Positions 15,703 through 25,154 of a DNA stretch of 64,000 nucleotides are shown piece by piece. The notes under the pieces were generated by a model, which was not told the origin of the DNA, made no database searches, and was given only the letters and a program-made list of their open reading frames with translations. How positions within the stretch are numbered: position 1 is the first letter of the stretch; every line of letters begins with the position of its first letter. The stretch is from Ectobacillus polymachus (GTDB taxonomy: Bacteria; Bacillota; Bacilli; Bacillales; Bacillaceae_G): positions 1,922,001 to 1,986,000 of the forward strand of contig NZ_JBLREB010000001.1 of assembly GCF_048159605.1 (NCBI RefSeq), in the 5' to 3' direction. A program made the translations under genes and the position numbers.

Positions 15703-18336
15703 TTATTTTGCATCGTACCACGTAGAGCCGTAAGCATAGTCTACCTTTAATGGGACTTGTAATTCAACTGCATGCTCCATTACTTCCGGTACTATTGTTT
15801 TCAAAATCTCAATCTCCTCTTTAGGAGCTTCAAATATTAGTTCATCGTGTACTTGAAGAAGCAATCTAGCACGAATCTGTTCCTTCTGTAGACGTTCATA
15901 CATTTCAATCATTGCCTTTTTAATAATATCAGCGGCACTTCCTTGGATTGGTGTATTCATTGCAGTACGTTCAGCAAAGCTTCGCAAGTTAAAATTCCGG
16001 CTTGTAATTTCTGGAATATATCGACGGCGCTGTAAGAGCGTTGTGACATACCCTTGTTGCTTCGCCTCCTGAACAATTCGATCCATATATTCTTTCACGC
16101 CTGGAAAGCTGTCAAAATACTTTTGTATAAAGGCCGCCGCATCTTTACGGGTTATATTTAAATTTTGTGAAAGCCCATAATCGCTAATACCATATACGAT
16201 ACCGAAGTTAACGGCTTTCGCTTGTCGTCTCATATTAGAAGTGACTTGGTCTTCAGGTACACCAAATACATCCATTGCTGTTTTCGTATGAATATCCATA
16301 TTATGATGAAATGCTTCAATAAGACCTTTGTCACCCGCAATATGTGCAAGTACACGTAATTCGATTTGTGAGTAATCCGCCGAAAACATCATCCATCCTT
16401 CTTCAGAAGGTACGAATGCTTGACGAATTTTGCGTCCTTCTTCTAAGCGAATTGGTATATTTTGCAGGTTAGGATCAGTGGAGCTTAACCGTCCTGTTTG
16501 TGTAAGCACTTGGTTAAAACGAGTATGAATTTTTGACGTATCTTTATATACTACCTTTAACAAACCTTCAATATACGTGCTATATAACTTTCCAATTTGG
16601 CGATATTGTAATATTTTCTCGATAATTTCATGATGGTGCTTAAGCTTTTCTAATACATCAGCGGATGTAGAATAGCCTGTTTTTGTCTTCTTCATTACAG
16701 GGAGATTGAGTTTGTCAAAGAGAATCACCCCAAGCTGTTTAGGAGAATTGATATTAAACTCTCCCCCGGCTAGGCTATGAATATCCAGTTCCATTTGCTT
16801 AAGCTGCTTAGACAACTCTTCTCCCATATTTTGCAAACGACTACTATCAACCTTTACACCCGTGTATTCCATATCAGCAAGTACATAAGTAAGTGGAAGC
16901 TCTAGACTTGTCAATAAATCATATTGATTGTTTTTTTGAAGTTCATCTACAAATAATTGTTTCACTTCATGCAGTACGTGAGCTTTTCGTGCTACATGAT
17001 CGGCGACAATACTACTATCTGGAACACTTCGTTTTGCTCCTTTTCCATATACTTCTTCATCAGAATATACAGCATGCGATCCTTTCATTTTCGCTACCGT
17101 GCGAAAGTCTTTATCTGTCTCTGCTGGGTCTAGTAAATATGCTGCGATAAGTAAATCAAAGTCTATACCTTTTAGCTCTACTCCCATCCACTTTAACGCT
17201 ACAATGGCACGCTTCGCATCGAATGTGAATTTTGTCATGCTTTCATCAGCTAACCATTCACAAAATTCATTTGACTGTAAAGCAATCTCGGTAGGAATAA
17301 AATAGCATCCTGCCATATTTTGAATACCAAATCCTTGAATAGCAGCACGATGATAGTTATCTTCCTGTACTTCCACAAGCAATGCACTATCATTTTTCAA
17401 TATGTCACCATTGATTTCTTCTACCATTTTAAATGTAATGCTATCAAGCTGCTCTGCTTCGCCCTGTTCGACCTTAACATCTAATTTATCAAGTAAAGAA
17501 TTAAAACCTAGATTTTTAAACACAGGAACTACATCTTCTCCTTGAAATCCCTCATAGTCAAGATCTTCTATAGTAATAGCAATAGGTGACTCCTGATTAA
17601 TTGTAGCTAGTTGCTTACTCATAATCGCTTGGTCCTTATGAAGCTCTAGCTTTTCCTTTAATTTCTTTCCACTAACTTGATCTAATTTATCGTATACATT
17701 CTCAACCGTTTCAAACTCTTTAAGAAGCTTAATTGCCGTTTTTTCACCAACACCCGGTACACCAGGAATATTATCCGATGTATCCCCCATTAATCCCTTC
17801 ATATCAATAATTTGCTTTGGTGTTAAACTATATTTATCAAATAAAGCATCTGGTGTAAATTCATCTACTTCAGTAATCCCTTTTCGGGTAATGGCTACCG
17901 TTGTTTGCGGTGAAACCAATTGCAATAAATCGCGATCCCCTGTAATGATTTTTACTTCTGCCCCTTGCTGACTTGCTTCTCGTGCAACCGTTCCAATAAT
18001 ATCATCTGCTTCATAATTTTCGAGCTCGTAACGTTTTACATGAAATGAATCTAGTACCTCGCGTATAAAGGGAAACTGTTCAGATAGCTCCGGCGGTGTC
18101 TTTTGGCGCCCACCTTTATATTCACGAAACGTTTGATGACGAAATGTTGTTTTTCCAGCATCAAAAGCAACGAGCATATGTGTTGGTTTTTCTTCCTGTA
18201 TGATCTTCATTAACATCATGGTAAATCCGTATATGGCATTCGTATGTATTCCATTATCATTATTTAACAGCGGAAGCGCAAAAAACGCACGATAAGCTAA
18301 GCTGTTACCATCCAGTAAGACAACCTTTTTATTCAC
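15703..18336 (-). CDS. polA: DNA polymerase I
   Basis: 877 residues from a GTG start preceded by AAGGAGG. N-terminal 5' nuclease (VLLDGNSLAYRAFFALP, ENYEADDIIGT, KIITGDRDLLQLV, GLMGDTSDNIPGVPGVGEKTA), a central 3'-5' exonuclease-like domain without the catalytic DxE (here LLVEVQED), and the family A polymerase with SADYSQIELRVLAHIAGD, RRQAKAVNFGIVYGISDYGL (finger helix) and LLQVHDELIFE. Loss of proofreading residues is normal in Bacillus Pol I. Functions in Okazaki fragment processing and repair. Confidence 0.98.
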   Translation of the reverse strand: MNKKVVLLDGNSLAYRAFFALPLLNNDNGIHTNAIYGFTMMLMKIIQEEKPTHMLVAFDAGKTTFRHQTFREYKGGRQKTPPELSEQFPFIREVLDSFHVKRYELENYEADDIIGTVAREASQQGAEVKIITGDRDLLQLVSPQTTVAITRKGITEVDEFTPDALFDKYSLTPKQIIDMKGLMGDTSDNIPGVPGVGEKTAIKLLKEFETVENVYDKLDQVSGKKLKEKLELHKDQAIMSKQLATINQESPIAITIEDLDYEGFQGEDVVPVFKNLGFNSLLDKLDVKVEQGEAEQLDSITFKMVEEINGDILKNDSALLVEVQEDNYHRAAIQGFGIQNMAGCYFIPTEIALQSNEFCEWLADESMTKFTFDAKRAIVALKWMGVELKGIDFDLLIAAYLLDPAETDKDFRTVAKMKGSHAVYSDEEVYGKGAKRSVPDSSIVADHVARKAHVLHEVKQLFVDELQKNNQYDLLTSLELPLTYVLADMEYTGVKVDSSRLQNMGEELSKQLKQMELDIHSLAGGEFNINSPKQLGVILFDKLNLPVMKKTKTGYSTSADVLEKLKHHHEIIEKILQYRQIGKLYSTYIEGLLKVVYKDTSKIHTRFNQVLTQTGRLSSTDPNLQNIPIRLEEGRKIRQAFVPSEEGWMMFSADYSQIELRVLAHIAGDKGLIEAFHHNMDIHTKTAMDVFGVPEDQVTSNMRRQAKAVNFGIVYGISDYGLSQNLNITRKDAAAFIQKYFDSFPGVKEYMDRIVQEAKQQGYVTTLLQRRRYIPEITSRNFNLRSFAERTAMNTPIQGSAADIIKKAMIEMYERLQKEQIRARLLLQVHDELIFEAPKEEIEILKTIVPEVMEHAVELQVPLKVDYAYGSTWYDAK

Positions 18337-18451
18337 TTGGTTGTACCTCCTTATTTATTCTATAAAAAGGCTCTGTTACATTCGCTTGTTTGATTTCCGC
18401 TCCAATCAACATCGTGGCAAAATCAACAACAAGCTCTAACATAGCCTATAA

Positions 18452-18515
18452 AAAAAAACCGTTATGTTCACTCTCTATAATAGCATGACCTTAGTAGAGA
18501 GTGAACATAACGGTT
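18452..18515 (-). terminator. Long perfect hairpin, distal phoR terminator
   Basis: Perfect 20-bp arms (18457-18476 and 18496-18515, AACCGTTATGTTCACTCTCT and complement) with a 19-base loop, followed on the minus strand by eight T. Unusually long for a terminator. Confidence 0.75.
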
Positions 18516-18553
18516 TTCGCGGAAATCTATAGTAATTATGCATGTACGTTCAA

Positions 18554-18594
18554 AAAAAGGGAAGGGACGAGAATACCTACGTATATTCTCGTCC
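18554..18594 (-). terminator. Proximal phoR terminator candidate
   Basis: Perfect 11-bp arms GGACGAGAATA / TATTCTCGTCC (18565-18575, 18584-18594), 8-base loop, then CTTCCC and seven T on the minus strand. Confidence 0.55.
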
Positions 18595-18722
18595 GAAACT
18601 ACTCCTTGGATGAAGGGGTTTTCAATTAATACATTAACAGTTCATTATTAAAATATAGTGAATCCATTGTTAATATAATGTAAAAAAACAAGAGATCTTA
18701 TTACTCATAAATAACAACAATA

Positions 18723-20483
18723 TCACTTTGCATGTTTACGAAGTCTAACTGTGAAAGTAGTACCTATTCCAAGTTCACTTTGAACTGTAATGTAACCATG
18801 ATGAGCCTCAACTAAATGTTTTACAATAGATAAACCGAGCCCAGTCCCGCCCGTATTTCTGCTTCTAGCCTTATCTACACGATAGAAGCGTTCGAAAATA
18901 CGAGGTATTTCATCTTTATTAATACCGACTCCTGTATCAGAAACCATAACAGAAATCCATTTACTTTCATTAACAACGGATACTCCTACCTTTCCACCAG
19001 ATGGTGTATAGGAGATTGCATTGTTTATTAAATTAATAAAAATCTGTTTTAATCGATGTGGATCACCTGGAACAATAATATGCTCGTCTGCTTGTATATG
19101 TAGAGAAATAGATTTCCCTTCTGCCTTCGCCTGCAAAATAACACCAATCTCTTCCAATAGCTGTTTAATATCCACTGTAGCCATATTCAGCTTAAAACCT
19201 TGTTGCTCGATCTTAGATAGATCTAGCAAATCTTCGATTAAGCTTTGCATTCGATCGCTTTCCTTCAAAATAATAGAAAGGAAATACTCTCGTAGTTTTT
19301 CGTCCTCCATTGCCCCATCAAGTAACGTTTCTGAAAATCCTTTAATAGAGGTAATAGGAGTTTTTAACTCATGAGATACATTTGCTAAGAAATCCTTTCG
19401 CATCTGCTCTAATTTTTTTAGCTCAGTAATATCATGAAATACAAGAACGATTCCTTTCCATTCATGATTCGTGCTAATAATAGGAGCACCATACACTTCA
19501 AAATGCTTTCTCTCTATTTGAAGCGGCAGTTGTATTTGCTTTCTTACCTTTACCTCAGTCATAAATATTTCTTCGACTAAAGCAATGATCTCCTTATGCT
19601 CAAACGCTTCATAGTAAAGACGATTTAAAAATTGTTCATTTGTAACGTGAAAAATTTCTTTATAAGATCGGTTAACTAAGCTGATATAGCCATGACTATC
19701 GATTAATATCATGCCGCTGCCCATATTTTCAATGAGCGTATGTAGTCTGTCCTGCTGCATTTCTTGTGCTGATGTCATTTCCTGAAGGTTACGGGCAAGA
19801 ATATTAATTGCTTGACTTAGCATACCTGTTTCATCGGCTTGATTGCCATAGGCTCTTGCTTTATAGTTTCCCTTCGCTAGCTCAATTGCCACCTTTGTTA
19901 CCGTTTCAATTGGCTTTGTATATTGAGCCGTAATTTTAATACCTAAAAATACGATCACACCAAATGCAATGATAAAATTAGAAATTAATAGTCCCCATAT
20001 TTTTTTATGAATATCTGCTAATGCACTAAAGGAGAAATCCACAATCAAGTAAGCATGATCATCGTGCTTATCTGATAATAATAATCCGTAATAATACAGT
20101 TGTGAATCTCCGCTCTTTCCTTCCACAACATCAGTACGTTTATCCAGTTTTGTGATGATGTCTGTTATAGCAGCATTCGATTCAATTTCACTCGTTCGCC
20201 CCTTTGTGTCATACATCACCTTTCCTTGCTCATCCAATAAGCTGATACTTACCTGTAAATTCGTTTCGATTCGCTTAAATGTTTCTGGATATGTCAGTGA
20301 ATACCGAATTCCTTCCCATTCCACAACAGAAGCTACATACCTCAGCTCATTTTCCATTCGTTTATTAAAATTATCCATATAGAACCCTTTAAATAGCTGT
20401 CCCAGTAATAGTCCTAATCCAACTAGTACAGTAACAATTAAAGAGATTAAGGCAAAAAGCAGCCTCGATCGAAACTTATTCAT
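18723..20483 (-). CDS. phoR: Phosphate-regulation sensor histidine kinase
   Basis: 586 residues, matching Bacillus PhoR. Order: TM1 (about 8-28), extracytoplasmic sensor of about 130 residues, TM2 (about 160-185), HAMP, PAS (LHTLIENMGSGMILIDSHGYI), HisKA with FLANVSHELKTPITS, and HATPase with INLINNAISYTP, DTGVGINKDEIPRIFERFYRVD and GGTGLGLSIVKH. Autophosphorylates and passes phosphate to PhoP under phosphate starvation. The start overlaps the end of phoP by 8 bases, so translation is coupled. Confidence 0.93.
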   Translation of the reverse strand: MNKFRSRLLFALISLIVTVLVGLGLLLGQLFKGFYMDNFNKRMENELRYVASVVEWEGIRYSLTYPETFKRIETNLQVSISLLDEQGKVMYDTKGRTSEIESNAAITDIITKLDKRTDVVEGKSGDSQLYYYGLLLSDKHDDHAYLIVDFSFSALADIHKKIWGLLISNFIIAFGVIVFLGIKITAQYTKPIETVTKVAIELAKGNYKARAYGNQADETGMLSQAINILARNLQEMTSAQEMQQDRLHTLIENMGSGMILIDSHGYISLVNRSYKEIFHVTNEQFLNRLYYEAFEHKEIIALVEEIFMTEVKVRKQIQLPLQIERKHFEVYGAPIISTNHEWKGIVLVFHDITELKKLEQMRKDFLANVSHELKTPITSIKGFSETLLDGAMEDEKLREYFLSIILKESDRMQSLIEDLLDLSKIEQQGFKLNMATVDIKQLLEEIGVILQAKAEGKSISLHIQADEHIIVPGDPHRLKQIFINLINNAISYTPSGGKVGVSVVNESKWISVMVSDTGVGINKDEIPRIFERFYRVDKARSRNTGGTGLGLSIVKHLVEAHHGYITVQSELGIGTTFTVRLRKHAK

Positions 20484-21192
20484 CCGTTTTAGGCTCCTCT
20501 AGCTTGTAACCTAATCCTCGAATTGTTTTAATGTAAACGGGTTTTTTTGTATTTTTTTCGATTTTATCCCTAAGATGACTTATGTGTACATCTACGATAC
20601 GTGTATCGCCTGCAAAGTCATAATTCCATACTGCACTGAGCAATTGATCTCTTGTCAAAACACGTCCCTTGTGCTTCGCTAAGTACACAAGAAGCTCAAA
20701 TTCTTTCGGAGTTAACTCAAGTTTCTCATCTAGAAAAAATGCCTCATAATATTCCGGTAATATTTTCAAGTCTGCAATAATGATATGTCCTGTTTCTTTC
20801 TCTTCTTGTACAGGCTCTTCCTGTATTTTTGTACGACGTAAAATAGCTTTTACTCTAGCCACAACTTCTCTCGGACTAAATGGCTTCGTCATATAGTCAT
20901 CAGCACCAAGCTCAAGTCCAAGAACTTTATCGAATTCATCATCTTTAGCAGTAAGCATTAAGATGGGAGTCATAACTCGCTGTAGACGTAATTCCTTACA
21001 TACCTCCATGCCATCCATCTTCGGCAGCATTAAATCTAGTATAATTAAATCTGGACGTTCCTCTGTCGCCTTTAGCAATCCAGTTTCTCCGTCCATGGCG
21101 GTTATGACCTCAAAACCTGCCTGTTGCAGATTAAATTCAATTAAAGTTAAAATAAATTCTTCGTCATCCACCACTAATATTCGGTTACTCAT
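20476..21192 (-). CDS. phoP: Phosphate-regulation response regulator
   Basis: 238 residues from the ATG at 21192 (MSNRILVVDDEEF), with GGAGG just upstream; the longer reading frame adds 14 residues without family support. Receiver domain with acidic pocket DDEE, phospho-acceptor in LIILDLMLPKMDG, MLTAKDDEFD and YMTKPF; C-terminal OmpR-type winged helix (LTPKEFELLVYLAKHKGRVLTR, DTRIVDVHISHLR). Controls the Pho regulon. Paired with phoR and downstream of mdh, as in B. subtilis. Confidence 0.95.
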   Translation of the reverse strand: MSNRILVVDDEEFILTLIEFNLQQAGFEVITAMDGETGLLKATEERPDLIILDLMLPKMDGMEVCKELRLQRVMTPILMLTAKDDEFDKVLGLELGADDYMTKPFSPREVVARVKAILRRTKIQEEPVQEEKETGHIIIADLKILPEYYEAFFLDEKLELTPKEFELLVYLAKHKGRVLTRDQLLSAVWNYDFAGDTRIVDVHISHLRDKIEKNTKKPVYIKTIRGLGYKLEEPKTDE

Positions 21193-21344
21193 TCTATTCC
21201 TCCATACGATAAAGTAAAACCGAGCTTCATCCATATCATATTTTATTATATTATCATTTTCATCATACTAAATAATACTATCTTGCTCAAGTCAACTCGC
21301 CTGATGAAACGGCATTTCTCTTGAGAATTCGACATCTAAAAGCC

Positions 21345-21378
21345 AAAAAAAAAGATTCGGGAAAAATCCCGAATCTTT
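21345..21378 (-). terminator. Terminator of the icd-mdh transcript
   Basis: Arms AAAGATTCGGGA / TCCCGAATCTTT with a 4-base loop and a run of T on the minus strand, between mdh and phoP. Confidence 0.9.
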
Positions 21379-21427
21379 TCAAATAGAGAAAGTTAAAAAA
21401 TAATCTGCAGCTTTTTCATTTCTAACC

Positions 21428-22366
21428 TTATGAAAGAACTTTCATTACGTTGCGAACAGATTCAACAGATTTATTTAAAGCAGCTTTTTCTTCATCAAGA
21501 AGTTCAAGTTCAACTACTTTTTCAATTCCGTTTCCACCAAGGACAACAGGAACACCTAAGTATAGATCACTGTATCCATATTCGCCTTCTAAGTATGCAA
21601 TAGCTGGAAGCACACGACGTTGATCCTTAAGAACTGCTTCAGCCATTTCAACTAAAGCTGCTGCTGGTGCATAATAAGCTGAACCGTTACCTAGAAGATT
21701 AACGATTTCGCCGCCACCCTTACGAGTACGTTCTACGATAGCATCTAGACGTTCTTTAGCAATAAGGTTTTCCAAAGGAATTCCGCCAGCATATGAATAA
21801 CGTACTAGAGGTACCATATCATCTCCGTGTCCGCCTAATACGAACCCTGTAACATCTTTCACTGAAAGATTAAGTTCTTGTGCTACGAATGTACGGAAAC
21901 GAGCAGTATCAAGAACACCAGATTGACCAATTACGCGCTCTTTTGGAAATCCTGATTCTTTAAATACAGTGTAAGTCATTGCATCAACTGGATTTGTTAA
22001 TACGATGATTACAGTATTTGGGGAATTTTTCACAATTTCCTTCGTTACTGATTTCATAATTTTAGAGTTTGTAGCAACAAGATCGTCACGGCTCATACCT
22101 GGTTTACGGGCGATACCTGCAGTAATAATAACTACATCAGAATCAGCAGTGTCTGCATAATCAGATGTACCGATAATGTTTGCATCAAATCCTTGTACAG
22201 GACTTGCTTCTAACATATCTAGTGCTTTACCCTTTGTAGGGTTTTCCATTTGTGGAATATCAACTAGCACTACGTCACCGAGTTCTTTTTGAGCTGCTAA
22301 AAATGCTGCTGTCGCTCCAGTAAATCCTGCACCGACTACAGAAATTTTCTTACGTTTGATTGTCAT
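21428..22366 (-). CDS. mdh: Malate dehydrogenase
   Basis: 312 residues, LDH-like MDH type. Rossmann motif VVGAGFTGATAAFL, nucleotide-binding Asp at VVLVDIPQ, mobile loop ITAGIARKPGMSRDDL with the catalytic arginines, and the catalytic histidine in VLGGHGDDMVP. Oxidises malate to oxaloacetate with NAD in the TCA cycle. The ATG at 22366 (MTIKRKKISVVG) is chosen for family length and GGGGGA spacing; an ATG two codons earlier is possible. Follows icd by 38 bases. Confidence 0.97.
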   Translation of the reverse strand: MTIKRKKISVVGAGFTGATAAFLAAQKELGDVVLVDIPQMENPTKGKALDMLEASPVQGFDANIIGTSDYADTADSDVVIITAGIARKPGMSRDDLVATNSKIMKSVTKEIVKNSPNTVIIVLTNPVDAMTYTVFKESGFPKERVIGQSGVLDTARFRTFVAQELNLSVKDVTGFVLGGHGDDMVPLVRYSYAGGIPLENLIAKERLDAIVERTRKGGGEIVNLLGNGSAYYAPAAALVEMAEAVLKDQRRVLPAIAYLEGEYGYSDLYLGVPVVLGGNGIEKVVELELLDEEKAALNKSVESVRNVMKVLS

Positions 22367-22404
22367 GATCATTCCCCCTGATTTTACAATGCATTCGCAA
22401 AAAA

Positions 22405-23679
22405 TTATTTACCTAAATTCTTAATTAGTTCATCTGCAAATTCAGAACATTTAACTTCCGTTGCACCGTCCATTAAACGAGCAAAGTCATATGTTACAAC
22501 TTTAGAAGCAATTGTGTTTTCTACAGATGTAGTAATAAGATTAGCTGCTTCATTCCATCCTAAATGTTCAAGCAAAAGAACGCCAGAAAGAAGAACAGAT
22601 GAAGGGTTTACTTTATCCATTCCAGCATATTTTGGAGCAGTACCATGAGTTGCTTCGAAAATAGCATGTCCTGTTACATAGTTAATATTAGCTCCAGGAG
22701 CGATACCAATACCGCCTACTTGTGCAGCCAATGCATCAGAAATATAGTCACCATTTAAGTTCATTGTAGCAACTACATCAAACTCACGTGGACGAGTTAA
22801 AATTTGTTGTAAAAAGATATCTGCAATAGAATCTTTCACGATGATTTTGCCAGCAGCTTCTGCTTGTGCCATCGCTTTGTTTGCAGCTTCTTTTCCTTCT
22901 TTTTCTACGATGCGGTCATATTCAGCCCATGTGAATACTTTGTCGCCGAATTCTTGTTCTGCAACTTCATATCCCCATTTCTTGAAAGCACCTTCTGTAA
23001 ACTTCATGATATTACCTTTATGAACCAAAGTTACTGATTTACGGTTTTCTTTGATTGCATAATTGATTGCAGAACGAACAAGACGTTTTGTTCCTTCTTC
23101 AGAAACTGGTTTGATACCGATACCAGATGTTTCTGGGAAGCGAATCTTTTTAACGCCCATTTCGTTTTGTAAGAAGTTTAGAACTTTTTGTACTTCTGCA
23201 CTACCTTGTTCCCATTCAATTCCGGCATAAATATCTTCTGTATTTTCACGGAAAATAACCATGTCAACATCTTCTGGACGCTTTACTGGAGAAGGAACTC
23301 CGTCAAAGTAACGAACAGGGCGTAAACAAACATATAAATCAAGTTGTTGACGCAATGCCACATTTAGAGAACGAATACCTCCGCCAATTGGTGTTGTAAG
23401 CGGTCCTTTGATGGCAATTAAGTATTCATTAATAGCATCTAGTGTTTCTTGTGGAAGCCATTCACCTGTTTTGTTAAATGCCTTCTCACCAGCATATACT
23501 TCTTTCCATTCAATTTTCTTTTCGCCGTTGTATGCCTTTTCTACAGCTGCATCTAAAACACGAGATGCTGCAGCCCAAATATCAGGACCAATTCCGTCGC
23601 CTTCAATAAAAGGAATAACTGGGTTATTTGGTACATTCAAGGTGCCGTTAGTAACTGTAATTTTTTCTCCAGTAGTCAA
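22405..23679 (-). CDS. icd: Isocitrate dehydrogenase (NADP)
   Basis: About 424 residues. FIEGDGIGPDIW, the phosphorylatable loop GGGIRSLNVALRQQLDLYVCLRPVRYF, the metal site region DSIADIFLQQIL and NLNGDYISDALAAQVGGIGIAPG, and HGTAPKYAG identify a bacterial homodimeric ICD. Converts isocitrate to 2-oxoglutarate. The start is uncertain: a TTG at 23679 gives (M)TTGEKITV, matching the Bacillus N terminus, with GGGGGT 8 bases upstream; in-frame ATGs at 23685 and 23694 sit too close to or upstream of that site. Forms icd-mdh, with citZ upstream after a hairpin. Confidence 0.95.
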   Translation of the reverse strand: MTTGEKITVTNGTLNVPNNPVIPFIEGDGIGPDIWAAASRVLDAAVEKAYNGEKKIEWKEVYAGEKAFNKTGEWLPQETLDAINEYLIAIKGPLTTPIGGGIRSLNVALRQQLDLYVCLRPVRYFDGVPSPVKRPEDVDMVIFRENTEDIYAGIEWEQGSAEVQKVLNFLQNEMGVKKIRFPETSGIGIKPVSEEGTKRLVRSAINYAIKENRKSVTLVHKGNIMKFTEGAFKKWGYEVAEQEFGDKVFTWAEYDRIVEKEGKEAANKAMAQAEAAGKIIVKDSIADIFLQQILTRPREFDVVATMNLNGDYISDALAAQVGGIGIAPGANINYVTGHAIFEATHGTAPKYAGMDKVNPSSVLLSGVLLLEHLGWNEAANLITTSVENTIASKVVTYDFARLMDGATEVKCSEFADELIKNLGK

Positions 23680-23712
23680 TTCCATTACCCCCATTTAAAA
23701 TATGTATGAAAC

Positions 23713-23750
23713 AAAAGAAAGCCCCTAAGTCTCCTTAGAGACTTTCTTTT
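23713..23750 (-). terminator. Hairpin between citZ and icd
   Basis: Arms about 17 bp (AAAAGAAAGYCYCTAAG type, some mismatches) with a short loop and TTTTG after it on the minus strand. May reduce rather than block read-through into icd. Confidence 0.7.
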
Positions 23751-23797
23751 GATCAACTGCAATTCATGATGTTTTTTGTAAATTTACTGTGCAAATA

Positions 23798-24916
23798 TTA
23801 GATTCTATCTTCAACAGGAACATACTTTTGGTTTGTTGGACCCGTGTATTCTGCACGTGGACGGATCAAACGGTTGTTTGCATATTGTTCTAAAATATGA
23901 GCTAACCAACCAGAAGTACGGCTTACTGCGAAAATTGGTGTAAATAAATCATGTTCGATTCCTAAACAATGATACACGGATGCAGAATAAAAATCTACAT
24001 TTGGTGGTAAACCTTTTGAAGATGTAACGATGTCTTGGATCTTCACACTCATGTCATACCACTTTGTATCTCCAGTCAATTGACCTAATTGCTTGGACAT
24101 TTCTTTTAAATGCTTAGCACGAGGATCACCTTTGCGATATACGCGGTGACCGAATCCCATGATTTTCACTTTGTTATTTAATTTATTTGTAATATATGGT
24201 TCTACATTTTCTACGCTTCCGATTTCAGCTAACATCTTCATAACTTGTTCGTTAGCCCCACCGTGAAGTGGTCCTTTTAATGCTCCAATTGCTGCTGTAA
24301 TACCTGAATACACATCAGAAAGAGTAGCAACACATACACGAGCAGTAAATGTAGATGCATTTAATTCATGGTCAGCATGAAGTACAAGCGCTTTATTGAA
24401 AGCTTCGATTTCAATATCTTTTGGAAGTCTGTCATTCAGCATGTATAAGAAATTTGCTGCAAAGCTAAGATCAGCATTTGGTGCTACTGGTTCTAATCCT
24501 TTGCGAATTCTTGCATATGCTGCAACTAGAGTAGCGATTTTAGCCTGCAATTTAACCGCTTTCAAATAATTTGATTTTTCATCCATAGCTTCTGCATTCT
24601 CATCATACAATGCGAGCATAGAAACAGCTGTACGTAGAACAGTCATTGGATGAGCATGATCTAAATTAGTAGATTTTAAATATGCTAATATTTCTGCTGG
24701 CACTTCTGCAAATTCTCTAAGTTGTGCTGTTAATTCTTCTAACTCTGCTCTGTTTGGAAGTTTACGATGCCATAATAAATAAACAACTTCTTCAAATGAA
24801 GCGTTTTCAGCTAAATCGTCAATTCCATAACCAACGTATGTTAATGTATCATCAATAATTGAACTAATTGATGATGTTGTTGCAACTACCCCTTCAAGGC
24901 CTTTCGTACTTGTCAT
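23798..24916 (-). CDS. citZ: Citrate synthase
   Basis: 372 residues, short Gram-positive class. Conserved GLEGVVATTSSIS start, LHADHELNASTFTARV with the catalytic histidine, GALKGPLHGGANEQVM with the second histidine, MGFGHRVYRKGDPRA, and NVDFYSASVYHCLGI with the catalytic aspartate. Condenses acetyl-CoA and oxaloacetate. First gene of the citZ-icd-mdh set; its promoter carries a cre-like site. Confidence 0.97.
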   Translation of the reverse strand: MTSTKGLEGVVATTSSISSIIDDTLTYVGYGIDDLAENASFEEVVYLLWHRKLPNRAELEELTAQLREFAEVPAEILAYLKSTNLDHAHPMTVLRTAVSMLALYDENAEAMDEKSNYLKAVKLQAKIATLVAAYARIRKGLEPVAPNADLSFAANFLYMLNDRLPKDIEIEAFNKALVLHADHELNASTFTARVCVATLSDVYSGITAAIGALKGPLHGGANEQVMKMLAEIGSVENVEPYITNKLNNKVKIMGFGHRVYRKGDPRAKHLKEMSKQLGQLTGDTKWYDMSVKIQDIVTSSKGLPPNVDFYSASVYHCLGIEHDLFTPIFAVSRTSGWLAHILEQYANNRLIRPRAEYTGPTNQKYVPVEDRI

Positions 24917-25085
24917 AACTATCTCTCCTTTTTCTCATAATTCTCCCAGCCGTCAGGAAGTGCCTCGAGAAAAACAACAAAACATAAAACAAAGGTCGAA
25001 AAAGGTATTATTTTATGTGGCTGTTACTTTTCTACCAACAATATGCATTCCTAGTTAATGGCAGTTGAGCACCTCTCTGATTTCT

Positions 25086-25134
25086 ATTATAAACAATTAT
25101 CTGATATTTGGAAACGAAAAGAATTCGTTTCCAA
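25086..25134 (-). promoter_or_regulatory. citZ promoter with cre site
   Basis: Minus strand: TTTCCA (25109-25114), 17 bases, TATAAT (25086-25091), about 170 bases before the citZ ATG. Immediately upstream, TTGGAAACGAATTCT (25120-25134) matches the CcpA cre consensus WTGNAANCGNWNNCW at every position, and it is half of a longer inverted repeat with the -35 region. CcpA control of citZ is known in B. subtilis; the site here is by inspection. Confidence 0.6.
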
Positions 25135-25154
25135 TATAAAATGTCAAAAAACGT

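Larger units (their letters stand above)
18337..18722. other. phoR-polA intergenic region with two hairpins and a repeat scar
   Basis: 386 bases without a gene. It contains two strong hairpins described separately. Bases 18368-18440 include TGTTTGATTTCCGCTCCAAT, which looks like the outer arms of a common Bacillaceae intergenic repeat whose G+C-rich core is missing; this identification is from memory of the motif. Confidence 0.4.
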
